64,000 nucleotides of DNA from Epiperipatus broadwayi (taxonomy: Eukaryota; Onychophora; Udeonychophora; Euonychophora; Peripatidae): positions 2,234,001-2,298,000 of the forward strand of contig JAQFVV010012446.1 of the NCBI GenBank assembly GCA_028023455.1, read 5' to 3'. The first letter of the stretch is position 1, and each line of letters opens with the position of its first letter. Shown one piece after another: positions 22,216-34,719 of this stretch. The notes beneath the pieces are model-generated. The model saw only the letters and a program-made list of their open reading frames with translations, did not search any database and was not told where the DNA came from. The position numbers were made by a program, and so were the translations under genes.

Positions 22216-24228
22216 GCAAAACAAATACATCTACAAGCAAAGGAAAAATTTAACATTGTATATATATAATATTTAAAAAAAAAATGCTTTTATTTAATTT
22301 GAAAACTAATGCGCTAAAATGCAAATAAAATTTTTTTTCTTGGAGCACAATTTTACTAATTATATATAATTTGAACCAAAAGCTTGATGCATCCATAAAT
22401 TAATTAATTCAATCAATAATAGAATATTTAATTTGATCACATATTGTATTGTTTGAATTAATTATAAATAATGAACAAAATTATAGTCTAAGACATTTTT
22501 ACTTTTTCGATCACTAGTTCTCAAATTAAATAAAAGCGTTTAAAAATTATTATTTTTTTACATATATTTTTAGTTTTTTAATAATGTTTAAGTATTTTGC
22601 AAGTAACTTTTTGTAAAAAGTCTATCCCTATATCATTTTAATTTTTTTAAAAATCATTTAGCATAATCATTCAGCTACATATATATATAAATGTAAAAAT
22701 ATCTGTGTAGTATTAGTAAGTTATTTTGTTCTTATTAAAACAGCAATTTAAAAAAAAAGTTTTATATAGACTATCCAAAGGTAAACAAAGATTTCACTCA
22801 TTTTTTTTCTATTATTTTAATGAGCTGTACCCCTCCCCCCTTTCAATTTTTCTCCTCATTTTCACAAATTAATTACTAAAAAATATTTTTTATACATTGT
22901 TTTAAAAATATATTTTTTTTTATAAACAGAATTTTTTTTTTATTTATTTCTAATTTAACTTATCTATTTATAAAATTATTATTTTACTGGTCCAGAAGTG
23001 AAGGAAATTGAATTTCCATTTTTTGATTTTTGCTCTCTACTGAGAGATTTTGCAAACTTTGTTTTTTTTTTTTCTAATATTTTAATTTCAAAATTTTTTG
23101 AAGATGTCAGGACAATTGAAAAGTGTGAATTTCAATGTATGGTAAGCTCAACAATGGTAAGCACTCATTGTATTCTTGGCAGTCTTGAACTTTGCAATAT
23201 GACTTCCAGAAAATGTTACAGTGACTAAAAACTTGATTTTTTTTTTTGGAGTTTATGATTATTTTTGCATAGTAATTGTAATAATTATTATAAGTTAAAA
23301 ATATATATTATTACATATTTATTTTTTACAGAAATGTTTTATTTTTAAATGTAAAAGATTATATTTTTCTGATTAACGTTACCATGAAAATTACAGTCAT
23401 GGGAAATATGATTTTCTAGAAAATGTCACCACTAACAATCTATTAGAAAATATAGCAATATCCTAAAAATTACTAAAAAAATTTAAACTTTTAAAGCATA
23501 TGTTGATATATTTACTAGATATTAATAATTATTCATTGAGATTTTAAAAACATCAAAGAAGATTCTGTTCAGTTTGCAAATTCACTGTGATCCTCCCATA
23601 ATTGAATGATGAAATGGTATTTTTTTTATTAAAATCTAATTTTTACAATAATTTCCCAAATCAAATCTGATTTTTTTAAAAATTATTTAATTTCTAAACA
23701 AAAACATCTATCAAATGATGTCAAATTGACTATATTCTGATAGATAATAGTTTTAATATTAAAATGAAAGTTGAAAGCTTATAGCAAGTGAGAACAAATA
23801 AATATGTCAGAGTACAGGAGGGTTAATTAATTATAAACTTAAAATTTCTTACTCAAATTAAATGAAAGCATTTGAAAGTTGGTTATAAAATTTTTCTGTT
23901 TATTAAGGCAGCAGTTTTTTGTTAAAAAATAACAACAAAAATGTAATATAATGTATGTTTGTTTCATATAGTTTAAGTAAGATATGTAAGAGTGCGATAT
24001 AGAGATAATTTTTTGTGTGATTGTTTGTTTCATAAATATAATTTAAGTAAGATGTGTGAAAGGGTAGTACAGATATGTTTTGGCTACAAATGATGGCTTT
24101 TAAAAACTAGCTTAATACATTTTAAATAATGGGCAATTTTGGGGGTTTCAGTTAAAAGTTTGATTTAATAATTCATTAGATACATATATAATAATGTACA
24201 CATACTAATTCTGATATGTACATATTAT

Positions 24229-27200
24229 GATGAAAATATAGAGATTTTTTACATAGAGTTACAAAAAGCTTTTGATTACACCAAACAAAATTGGATTATA
24301 TTTTGGTTAACAGAAAATGTATATTTCAAGATTTCAATGTTCTTAATAATCACTGAAAAACACTCAATATTTAGTCAGTCCCAATATCAATAACAATCTC
24401 AAACTGTTGTCAAGGCAACCTTCTTTTAACAATAAAGGTGGAATCCCATTATTAATGATCCAATATATTTATATATAGAAAGTGATCATTAATTTATGAA
24501 ATGTAAGAGACAATTTAAAGCAAAATTAGAGAAATAAAAATTAGTAATAAATATGTAACACTCTAATTAATTTAAATTAAAACTAGAAATATAGTTGGCA
24601 CAAAAGAATAGAAACTTTCAGTAAATTTTCACCTAAGATATGACAGTGTATGATCAAAACAAAGAATATGGAAACATTTAAAAAATATTCATTAAGAAGA
24701 ATTGAATATCTGGACTTGTGCAAAATATGGAAAAGAATTAGTAATGATATGAGAATAAAAATTTCAAAAGCCTAAAGCAACCACTTGAAACTGAAAAAGT
24801 TATTTCAGCTATGATTAGAAAAAATGAAAAAATTACTAAATAATACATAATAGTACGGAAACCAAGTCATACATCATGTGACTTAATTAGCTTGTATTTA
24901 CAAATGTAATATAACGAGTGTGTCAATAACTCTAAACAAGCTTTGTGATAAATGCAGAAGAGAAAGTATTTAAAATCTCTACCTAGAATTATCCCTATTC
25001 TGAAACCAGTTTTGAGCTAATGGTTCTCATCAGTGAGATGCTAGAACATTCAAACACTAGATCTAAAATACAAACTCAAGCCCAAAATTTATCAAATACT
25101 TAGCTATTAAGTACAAAATTTGAAAATTTCAGACATCTACATGTCTTCAAATCAAGCTATCTAACTTAAATTTAGTTTAATCCCATATGGCTATTTAAGT
25201 TAGATAACTGGATTTGAATATATATAGATGTCTAAAAACACCAGGTTTTCTACTTAATAGTTAAATATTTGATAAATGCTGGGCTTGAGTTTGTATTTTA
25301 GATCTAGTGTCTGAATGTCCTAGTGATTCACTGATGAGAGCCATTAGTTCAAACCCAGTTGGGGGATAGGGATAATTCTAGATAGAGATTGTAAATGCTA
25401 TTTCTTATGGTATTTATCAAAAAGCTTGTTTGGAGCTATTGGCATACTTATTATGTTAAATAATATATATAATTCTTTTATGTATGTACATATACGTTTA
25501 AGCTTTATAAAGCAGGTTTTTTTCTTTTCTTAATTTAGTAGCATGCACTTTTGGTGAGGGCACTATAATCATACTTCTCATGATTATGATGTCTGTCACT
25601 GAAAATGCAATCAGTAAATTAAAAACTAAATTAAGAAAAGAAATAAATACTACTTCCTAAAGCTTACACACATATACGTATGTAAAAAAAAAAATACATA
25701 TATTAGCGAAAGAAAAAATTAACATTGTATACATATAATATTTTTTAAAAAAAACTTTTATTTGAGAACTAATGTGCTAAAATGCAATATATATATATTT
25801 TTCTCAGTTCACAATTTTGCTTATTATATATATATATAATTTGAAACAAAAGCTTGATACATCCATAAATTAATTAATTCAATCAATAATAGAATATTTA
25901 GTTTGATCACATACTGTATTGTTTGAATTAATTACAAATAACAAACAATATTATAGTCCAAGACATTTCTTTTTACTTTTTAGAGCATTAGTTCTCAAAT
26001 TAAATAAAAGCGTTTTAAAAAAAAAATTTTTTTTACATATATTTTTAGTTTTTTAATAATGTTTAGGTATTTTGCAAGTAACTTTTTGTAAGAAGTCTAT
26101 CCCTATATCATTTAAATTTTTTTTAATCATTTAGCACAAACACACACATATATATATATATATAAATGTAAAAAATATCTGTCCAGTATTAGTAAGTTTA
26201 AAATAGAAAAGGTTAAAAAAATTGATTAAAATATTTTGTTTTATTAAAGCAGTAATTTAAAAAAGAAAGTTTTATATAGACTATCCAAAGGGAAACTAAG
26301 ATTTTACCCTTCATTTCTTTTTTTCTATTATTTTAATGAGCTGTACCCCCCCCTCATTTTCACAAATTAATTACTAAAAAATATTTTTCATACATTGTTT
26401 TAAAATTATTTTTTTATAAACAGAAAAATTTTTTTCTTTTTCTTTTTAATTTAACTTATGTTAATAAGATTATTTTATTGATCCAAAAGTGACAAAATTG
26501 AATTTCTATTTTTCGCTTTTTGCTCTCTACTGAGAGATTTTGCAAACTTTATTGTTTTTTTCTAATATTTTAATTTTAAAAAATTCTGAAGATGTCAGGA
26601 CAATCGAAAAAGTATGAATTTCAAAATATGATCTACAATGGTGAGCACTCATTATATTCTTGACAGTCTCAAACTTTGTAATATTACTTCCAGAAAATAT
26701 TATGAGTGACTAAAAACTTGATTTTTTTGGACAGTTTGTGATTATTTTTGCATAGTAATTGTAATAATTATTATAAGTTAAAAATATATATTATTGCATA
26801 TTTATTTTCTACAGAATTGTTTTATTTTTAAATATAAAAGATTATATTATTCTGATTAATGTTACCATGAAAATTACAGTCTTGGGAAATATGATTTTCT
26901 AGAAAATGTCACCACTAACAATCTATTAGAAAATATAGCAATATCCTAAAAATTACTAAAAAAAATTTAAACTTTTAAAGCATATGTGGATAGATTTACT
27001 AAATATTAATAACTATTCATTGAGATGTTAAAAACAATCAAAGAAGATTTTGTTCATTTTGTAAATCCACTGTGTTCCTCCCATAATTTTAATGATGAAT
27101 TGGTACTTTGTTTTGATTAAAATCTATTTTTTACAATAATTTCAAAAATCTAATCTGATTTTTTAAAAATTATTTAATTTCTAAACAAAAATATCTATCA

Positions 27201-27726
27201 AATGAGGTCAAATTGATTATATTCTGATAAATAATAATGGTTTAATATTAAGATGAATGTTGAAAGCTTATAGCAAGTGAGAAGAAAGAAATCTGTCAGA
27301 GTACGAGAGGGTTAATTAATTATACACTTAAAGATTTTTCCTCAAATTAAATGAAATCATTTGCAAATTGGTTACAAAATTTTTATTTTTATTAAGGCAG
27401 CAGTTATTTTTTTTAAAAAATAACAACAAGAAGAATTTAACATAATGTATGTTTGTTTCATAGATATAGTTTAAGTAATATATATGAGAGGGTGATATAG
27501 AGATCTTTTTTTATTTGTGTGATTGTTTGTTTCATAAATATAATTTAAGTAAGATGTGTGAAGGCTGATATAGATATGTTTTTAGTTACAAACGATAAGT
27601 TTTAAAAACTAGCTTAATACATTTTAAATAATGGGCAATTTTGGGGTTTCGGTTAAAAGTTTGATTTAATAATTTATTAGATACATATTTAATAATGTAC
27701 ATATACTAATTCTGACATGTACATAT
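24229..27726. repeat. 3.46-kb tandem duplication, copy B
   Basis: Immediate direct repeat of copy A, from ATGATGAAAATATAGAG to CTGACATGTACATATT. Contains its own HH2 foldback and R1 segment. Indels in homopolymers and TA tracts account for the length difference. No intact coding region is conserved between the copies. Confidence 0.9.
24870..25470. mobile_element. HH2 foldback, copy in duplication unit B
   Basis: Same structure as 21.4-22.0 kb. Plus-strand core CUGAUGA at 25,331-25,337 is followed by GAGC/GUUC around loop CAUUA, then CAAAC where G12 is lost. Minus-strand core is at 25,027-25,033 with GAAC/GCUC and AAAAC. Both lack the G of GAAA, so neither copy should cleave. Confidence 0.6.
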
Positions 27727-28345
27727 TAAGTTATTGCAGAAATATCAAATGTATATAAATTGTAAATGTCAAATCAATTTAAAGTACTTCCTGCAATATT
27801 TTGAATGAATAAAACTTCTAAAAATTTAAATCGATTTAATATTTACAATTTATATATAATTACAAAATATTTTATAATAAGTGATTTTATTTTCCAAAAA
27901 AGTAATAATTGTTTCTTCAGCCACAATTACAACCTAAAATTTCTTTTGAAATAAATGGCAACTTCTGCTTAAAAAATATTGTACTCTTTATTGCAAATGC
28001 TCAAATTTTAATTGAACTGATTTAAATGCAATATGAAATGCAGACCACTGACATCATTGTCAACATTGTTAAACTGAACAATCCTGAAATATTGCATTGT
28101 CACAAAATCAAACATATATACAAAATTTAAAAAAAATCTGTTCAGTAAAAATGTGTTAAAAGTCAATTACAAGATTTGACTCAAATAAACAGAAGTCTTA
28201 AATAAAAGCATTTAAAAAGATATCATCTTGAAATGTAGAAAAGTTCTACAAGAAATTATATTGTAATAAAGAATCACAAAAAAATCAATGTAGCCACTAT
28301 AATTAATTCACCTTCTATAATTGCTAGGGGTTTTTAATTAAAAGA
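27727..28345. other. Unassigned; one A+T hairpin
   Basis: TATATAAATTGTAAATGTCAAATC near 27,753 is mirrored by GATTTAATATTTACAATTTATATA near 27,835. No other feature seen. Confidence 0.45.
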
Positions 28346-28349
28346 TGGG

Positions 28350-28560
28350 TTATATCTCCAATTACCTTTAACTAATGGACTAATCCAGATTCCATCTTAT
28401 TTTGATCGGACTGAGCATTCATTGCCACAGATCAATACATAACATATATCCAATAGTAATCATGAACTAATGGGTGATGATGTTCAGTGAATCAGGTTTT
28501 CATTATGGAAAGTGATCTGACTAACACAACAAGGTGACGCATGTAATTATATTATAAAAG
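28350..28560. repeat. R2 repeat, copy 2
   Basis: Diverged match to 9,120-9,340 (TAATGGACTAATCCAGATTCC, then ATCGGACTGAGC). Nature unknown. Confidence 0.5.
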
Positions 28561-28574
28561 AGAAAGACTCCAGG

Positions 28575-29165
28575 TAATGATTAAATTATAATTGATACTT
28601 AAAGGAAGCAAGTGAAGTAGAAAAATTGTTGACAAAATTGTGTAGTAAATGTCTAAATAATAAAGATGTATAGATGATTGGAAAAATGCAGCAGTAACGT
28701 TGATATTGTAACGATATATAAATATGTCGTTACATTAATTTAAAATAAAAAACTTAAAAGTTCGCAAATAAAAGTAAAAAACTAAACGCTAAAATTAAAA
28801 TGTTTGTTATACGTATATACATTCGCACAGATGCTAAACTTTAAAAATATTTTTTTCATAAACAAAAAAAAAAAGTATTTGAACGTATTTTTTTTAATAA
28901 AAAAAATACAAGATTGAAATAATAAAAATATTTTAATAAAAAAATAACGTAAGTTAAAATAAAAACAGGTATTAATTAATTCCTGTAATCTATAAATGGA
29001 AATGATTGTTTATTAATTATCTAAAAGCTGTTTAATTAAAAAGTCAGATGAAAAGTTAGATAAGAGAAGAAAGAGATTTTAGCTTGACCAATGGAAGCAC
29101 TAAGCCTTGGCTCGGACCCTAACGAAAGTGATGGATTGGTGACGTTTTGTTCATTGAATCCTTGT
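28575..29165. other. No recognised feature
   Basis: A+T-rich to about 29,030, then visibly richer in G+C. The 70-codon minus-strand frame here is not supported by any recognised motif. Confidence 0.45.
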
Positions 29166-29167
29166 GG

Positions 29168-29494
29168 ATAATATAAAAAGGGAAATACAGTTTTTTTCGG
29201 ACAGTTCCAGCGTTGGGTGTTTGAGAGGTGGTAGGATGCACATACCACACTCTCTATTTAAAAAGGAAAAATGAAAAGACTGTGATACCTTGAACCAGCT
29301 AATGCCATCTCCAGAACATTATCTTCCAATGGAGGCGTCGGGGAATTAAAAGCAAAAACCTGGACTCTTCTACCGTAAGCTATATTGACATGAACTCTAA
29401 GTTAAAATCAATTAAGAACTTTCGTCAAATTTTACAAATTGATAAACAAGCCAACTGAAATGTTAAAACGGACTCTTATCTGACTTTTGTAAGT
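29168..29494 (+). promoter_or_regulatory. Possible polymerase II promoter and first-exon end
   Basis: ATATAAAAAGGG at 29,168-29,179 is a good TATA box in a locally G+C-richer island. About 320 bp downstream TTTGTAAGTTT (GTAAGT at 29,489-29,494) fits a splice donor. No reading frame links them, so this could be a 5' untranslated exon, an LTR-type promoter, or chance. Transcript data would decide. Confidence 0.25.
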
Positions 29495-30945
29495 TTTTAA
29501 ATCAAATTAATAATGTTTAATTTTATATGTTTTCCGATTGATAAACATCATTTCCATTTTATTTTTTTTTTTTTTATTGTAAAGATTATTTAAATGTATG
29601 AAATTTAAGTTGTTTATAGACGCTTGCATGGATTCGTTTGCGGTTAATTATATTTTGGTTTTCATATTTGATCAAAATATATAGACATTCGATAAATAAT
29701 GATACCTTACGGTGAGTATCTAAAATGTATTTATTCGGATGTCTTTTAAGTTATTGGTGACAACGCAAGTATCTTATGGTGAATACTATTGGGTTACTTA
29801 TAAGTTTCCCTCTGCGATTGTCGGTATCAATAATTTTGTATTTTGATCGTTTATGTTTATTTTGAAATGTTTTTGACCGTGGAATCTATGTAATCGATCT
29901 ATACCCAACATTTTTAAACAAATCTGTGCGAACGTATTTAAATGTTAAAATTAAGTCGGGCGTGAATGGCTATATAGTTTTGTAAAGTTGTATTAAGGGA
30001 GGGTAATCTTAGGTTATTCATTTCGTAGTTGAATTGGTTCAATGGATTGGATATATTTGGGTAATTAGTAGATGTAGTATGAGGTCCGCTACGGGCAGGA
30101 TTATAGATATACGCCACACACCCTCTGTTTGCCTATGGATGGGTTTGTAAGTCGGCAGAAGACCGCAGTCCATTCCTATGGAGTTTTTTGTTTATTGTTC
30201 TACTTGCCAACAGATGTCACATTCCTGTTGGTGGAGAGTCAATGTCTTCTCTATTTCTACTTATTGTTCAGATGTACATTCCTGACAATATAGTATTTTG
30301 TGTTGTCGTATCATGCTACATTGAATACATGAATGTATCAGATGGATTGGCGCCAGTTGATTGCGAAATTTGTTGCCTAAGGTTAAATCAGGGAAGAATA
30401 TTTTCCTTTCAAATGCAGACCTATGTAGTCCATTCATACTCGACCCTCTAAATAAATAGTAAACTCATTATTTGCAATCTACTTAAATTTAGAATTAAAG
30501 ATCAATATAAAATTATAAACGTTAAATTTATTCCTCAAAATTTAAATATTATTTTATATGTGCGTAAATAAATATTTTTATATGTTAATTTCTGGCAGTG
30601 GCTTTTACTCTTTGATATTTAAAATATAAATTAAGATATAGATTTTTATCTCTGCGTCTCCACTGAGCTAGTGACTTGGGCTAACGATCAGAATATTTAA
30701 ATAAAGTGGAATCTTAACAGCGCGTATCTGCCTACTTTATAAATTTTTCTAGGCTCAAATGCCTAGATGGCGCCTTTGTAGTGCAGATATTGTTTTTGCG
30801 GTTAGATTCGATCTTCACTTTCATTTCGATCGTTATAATATTAAGAAAGGTAATAAAAAAGATATTAGAAATTAAGATCTATCAGTTCTACTTAACAAGA
30901 TAACCACATCTCTAATAAAGTTTGGTTTTTAACTAACCAAAACAT
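29495..30945. other. Unique-looking DNA without recognised feature
   Basis: Less repetitive than its surroundings. The 87-codon frame at 30,188-30,451 resembles nothing I recognise and lacks a clear splice context. Confidence 0.4.
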
Positions 30946-30949
30946 GCTG

Positions 30950-31068
30950 GATTTTTTTCCCCATATGTCATAGCATTGGCCAGGAGGCGAACCCGCAACA
31001 ACCATCTGAAACCAACTGCTTACTTGCAAGGCAGATGCGCTGATCTCTCGGCTAACAACACTTGACAA
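30950..31068 (-). mobile_element. tRNA-derived SINE
   Basis: Reversed tail TTTTTTTCCCCATATGTCATAGC, then GCGAACCCGC (B box reversed) and CTCTCGGCTAACAAC (A box reversed). Flanked by GCTGGATTT direct repeats near 30,945 and 31,072. Confidence 0.85.
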
Positions 31069-31084
31069 CAAGCTGGATTTAAAA

Positions 31085-32260
31085 GTAGTTTTAATGCAAT
31101 AAATCACATCCAAATCCTGAGAGAAGTTATAGAAAGAACCAATGAGTATGGATTGTCATTATGTTTTGAATTTTCAGATTATAAAAAAAAAAAACATTGA
31201 TTCTTTAAGTACTTCTATAAGGATTAAAACATGGAATCATCAAGGTATAGACTCAGGATATTGTTTATATTCTGGAGAATGTTTATCCAAATTCAACAGT
31301 CATGATTAGATTACATAGTGACACTAAGTAATATTTACTGAGGCTATAACCTTGAGAATATGCATGTAAAATGCGATAGTAGGGACCTCTACAGGTGTTT
31401 AACCACAAGCTTACGCTATGGAAGAAAAGAGGGGAACTAAGAAAATTAACAATGATAAAGGTATTTGACAGCTTTTTTTCATTTCTCCAAATAATTAAGT
31501 ATTTTGTAGATTAAAATGGTAATCTAAAGAAATAAAAATAAATGATAATTTTTAAATCATCCAGATTTTGCAGATGATGTGGATGTTTTTGCCAATAATA
31601 CTTCAAAATTTCAGTAAAAGCTATAAGAATTATGAGATGAAAGTAAAAAAGTAGGATAAAAGATACTACTAAAAGACTACAGTAATATTCGATGGATTTT
31701 TTTCAGAAAACAATTATACCATAAATAAGAAGAAGTTATAAATTACAAATAATTTAGTCATATTTTTAATTCATGTGCAAACATAATGGATAAAAGTAAC
31801 AATAGAATTAAACTTGGCTGGAGTACTTTTGGTAGAAATAGTTTAATAGTGAAAGGAAATCTGCCTATATGTTTGAAAAGGAAGGTTTTTTAATAGTTGT
31901 AATTTATCATTTCTCATTTATGGATCTCAGATTTGCACACGTAATTAAACAGCAATTCAGTGACGTCAGATCACCAAATGGGACAGAAGAAAAATACTTG
32001 AGTGAGAGAATAAATATTAACTTTATTGAAAGAATTAAGACTGAAGTGAAGTTGGGCTGGATTTATTGCTAAAAGAGTCAATAATAGATGGACCTAAGAT
32101 ATTATGAGAGACCTAGAAAGAGACCATGTGTGAGATGGATAAAATGAAATGCGCATGTTTATTGATGTGTTCTACAGAAGAGAGACTACAGATCAAAAAA
32201 CTGAATTAAAATTGGAGAGATTTTCATCCTGCAGTGGAAAGGTTATGGTTGAAAATTACG
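31085..32260 (+). pseudogene. LINE reverse transcriptase relic, palm to C-terminus
   Basis: NHIQILREVIERTNEYGLSL followed by F-S-D-Y-K matches the start of the palm region (family pattern D-H-I...E..E-Y..P-L...F-x-D-Y-E-K-A-F-D). LNHPDFADDVDVFA at about 31,553-31,594 retains the catalytic F-A-D-D. From 32,020 the tail (VKLGWIY, then RPRKRP-like) matches the 15.2 kb fragment and ends near TTTCATCCTGCAGTGG. Many frameshifts and stops, so dead. Part of the fingers-palm between about 31,340 and 31,530 is scrambled. Confidence 0.75.
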
Positions 32261-32454
32261 AGGATAAAAATTACAATTTATAGAAAAGGACAGCATTATG
32301 AATAATCTTTAATGAATACTGACCATTTAATCTTTACTTAAAAAATCAACCCTTATACAACTGCTTTTTTTGTTTGTTAAATAATGAACTCATGGAAGTA
32401 ATTCAATGAAAAAATATTAAACACTTTAAGTAGAGAGATTTGAATTCAGGATTT

Positions 32455-32640
32455 TTTAGTCTATTCATCCTTCACTCTATCTCAAGCAACCGATACACAT
32501 GACAACACACACGTGAAAAAAACACATGATCCCCATCATACGTATTTCGAGGGTAATGCGTATCAATTGCTTGAGATAGAGAGGAGGATAAGTAGACTGA
32601 AAATTCCTGAGTTCAAATCCCTCTATTTACATGTATAAGA
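32455..32640. mobile_element. HH6-related foldback of tRNA-like heads
   Basis: Left arm (minus) and right arm (plus) both carry ATTGCTTGAGATAGAG-like A-box regions and B boxes GAATTCAAATCTC / GAGTTCAAATCCC. In the centre CCCTCGAAATACGTATGAT (minus) is the 3' half of the HH6 ribozyme, without its CUGAUGA half. Confidence 0.55.
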
Positions 32641-32954
32641 AACATTCAGTATAAACAAAGGTCTTTAATTTATTACTTGGTGTTTAAAAAGGCATTTTTT
32701 TCTTTCATAATTTATCAGCAAATTACTGATTCAGATTCTAATGGCATTGAAAGTTTTATACACTGTCAGGAATCCTGTTAATCGAATTATAAATTATTTT
32801 CCTCAAGCTTAGCAATTACCCGCATTAAAGCAGCAACATAGTAATTGTGAAACATTTTAAAGAAGACTAAACACTCATTGAAATCTTTGATGTGCTTCCA
32901 AAAATTGAAATGATAGAATAAAATTTCTTAAGATGACAATCCATACTTTAGCGC

Positions 32955-33195
32955 CATTCATTGAAAACTAGAGCAATCAATGGAGGGTTGCATTGGATCC
33001 TAAGATCTAGGTGCAGTGTTCTCAGATCCAAGACTTCTCATTGATGAAAACCCAAAGCTAGAAACTGATCTGGGGATATTGGATAAGGAGGAAGTAGATA
33101 GGGATTTTATGCACAAACCTTCTTGCATCCATTAATTATTTTGGCTTGCACTGAATTGTGCTCCTGTATGGAGAGTTTAGCCTCTGTGTAAGATG
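32955..33195 (+). mobile_element. HH1 single arm
   Basis: GGAGGGTTGCATTGGATCC through TGTATGGAGAGTTTAGCC. Ribozyme region near 33,036-33,080: CUCAUUGAUGA, AACCCAAAGCU, AGAAACUGAUCUGGGGA. C3 is changed to U, so it is probably inactive. Confidence 0.7.
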
Positions 33196-33419
33196 ACAAT
33201 CAGTGGCCAATTACTACATCTATAACAAGCATCTTTATTCGATGATGATAGTCATTTGTCAAAAATTTTAGCCTGCCCTTGGATGGAGAACTTAACATAT
33301 TATAATCTAAGTAAAATGTTTAAAAGTTTGTGACGGTGGCATTTTACTTGTAATTATATGTTGGACTGAACCCATTATCAAATTTTATTTAAACTCTTCA
33401 AATGCATTAAGATGTTAAT

Positions 33420-34650
33420 AAAAAAATGCTAATGACTTTATTGCTTGGAGAGTTCATAAGAAATTTAAGAGCCAGAAATTCAAGCACCAGAATCAATCCT
33501 GAGATGTCCCAATCCCATGTCGGACACTCTACCAATTGCACCAAATCTCACAGGATAAAAAAATGCTAATGACTTTATTTCTTGGGAGTTCATAAGAAGT
33601 TCAAGCACCAGAATCAATCCTGGGACTTCCCGATCTCATATTGGACACTCTATCAACTGCACCAAATCTCACAGGATAAAAAAATGCTAATGAGTTTATT
33701 GCTAGGGAGTTCATGGGAAGTTCAAGCAACAGAATCAATCCTGGGACTTCCAGATCCCATCTTGAGCACTCTACCAGCTGTGCCAAATCTCACAGGATAA
33801 AAAAATGTTAATGACTTTATTTTTCGGGAGTTCATAAAAAGTTCAAGCACCAGAATCAATCCTGGGACTTACCGATCACAGGTTGAGCACTCTACCAACT
33901 GTGCCAAATCTCACAGGATAAAAAAATGCTAATGAGTTTATTGCTCAGGAGTTCATAAGAAGTTCAAGCACCAGAATCAATCCTGAGACTTCCCAATCCC
34001 ATGGAGACACTCTACCAACTGCATCAAATCTCACAGGATAAAAAAGTGCTAATGACTTTATTGCTCAGGAGTTTATAAGAAGTACAAGCACCAGGATCAA
34101 TCCTGGGACTTCCCGATCTCATGTTGGATACTCTACCAATTGCACCAAATGCTAATGAGTTTATTGCTCAGGAGTTCATAAGAAGTTCATGCGCCAGAAT
34201 CAATCCTGGGACTTCCCAATTTCATGTCGGACATTCTACCAACTGCACCAAATTTTACAGGATAAAAAATGTTAATGACTTTATTGCATGGGAGTTCATA
34301 AGTTCAAGCACCAGAGCTCCCAGCATGAGAATCAATCCTGGGACTTTCTGATCCCATGTTGAGCACTCAACAAACTGCACCAAATCTCACAGGATAAAAA
34401 AATGCTAATGACTTTATTGCTCAGGAGTTCATAAGTTCAAGGGCTAGAACTGCAAGCACCAGAATCAATCCTGGGACTTCCTGATCCCATGTCGGACACT
34501 CTACCAAATCTCACAGGATAAAAAAAATGCTAATGACTTTATTGCTCAGGAGTTCATAAGTTCAAGTGCCAGAACTTCAAGCACCAGAGTCAATCCTGGG
34601 ACTTCCCAATCCCATTTTGGATACTCTTCTAACTAAACCTAATTGTTTAG
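33420..34650 (-). repeat. Tandem array of about ten tRNA-like units (TR)
   Basis: Units start about every 120 bp (113-135) at 33,426, 33,559, 33,679, 33,799, 33,918, 34,039, 34,149, 34,268, 34,403 and 34,527. On the minus strand each unit reads GGTGCAGTTGGTAGAGTG (tRNA A box), then CCGA-CATGGGA-TCGG, which folds like an anticodon arm, then CCAGGATTGATTCTGG (degenerate B box), then a spacer ending TTTTTTATCC. A TGG in the loop is compatible with proline, but position 33 is not U. These are tRNA-derived repeat units, not tRNA genes. Confidence 0.85.
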
Positions 34651-34719
34651 GGCAAGCTGTTAATAATAATACCCAAGTTAATGATAACCACAATGTTTAG
34701 AATGATATTGTCTTTCTTC

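Larger units (their letters stand above)
20769..24228. repeat. 3.46-kb tandem duplication, copy A
   Basis: Starts ATGATGAAAATATAGAG and ends GATATGTACATATT. The same sequence with scattered substitutions and small indels follows immediately as copy B. The unit contains an HH2 foldback (21.4-22.0 kb), a short inverted repeat (22.02-22.22 kb) and the R1 segment (22.99-23.83 kb). The start encodes LQKAFDYIKQNWIIF, resembling the K-A-F-D block of a LINE reverse transcriptase, but nothing supports it downstream. Divergence is spread evenly, so the duplication is not recent. Confidence 0.9.

Noticed and set aside
30188-30451. 87-codon plus-strand frame
   Set aside because: No recognisable domain, no clear splice sites; length is possible by chance.
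33420-34650. CRISPR-like regular spacing
   Set aside because: Whole units are homologous with no unique spacers; this is a eukaryotic tandem repeat.
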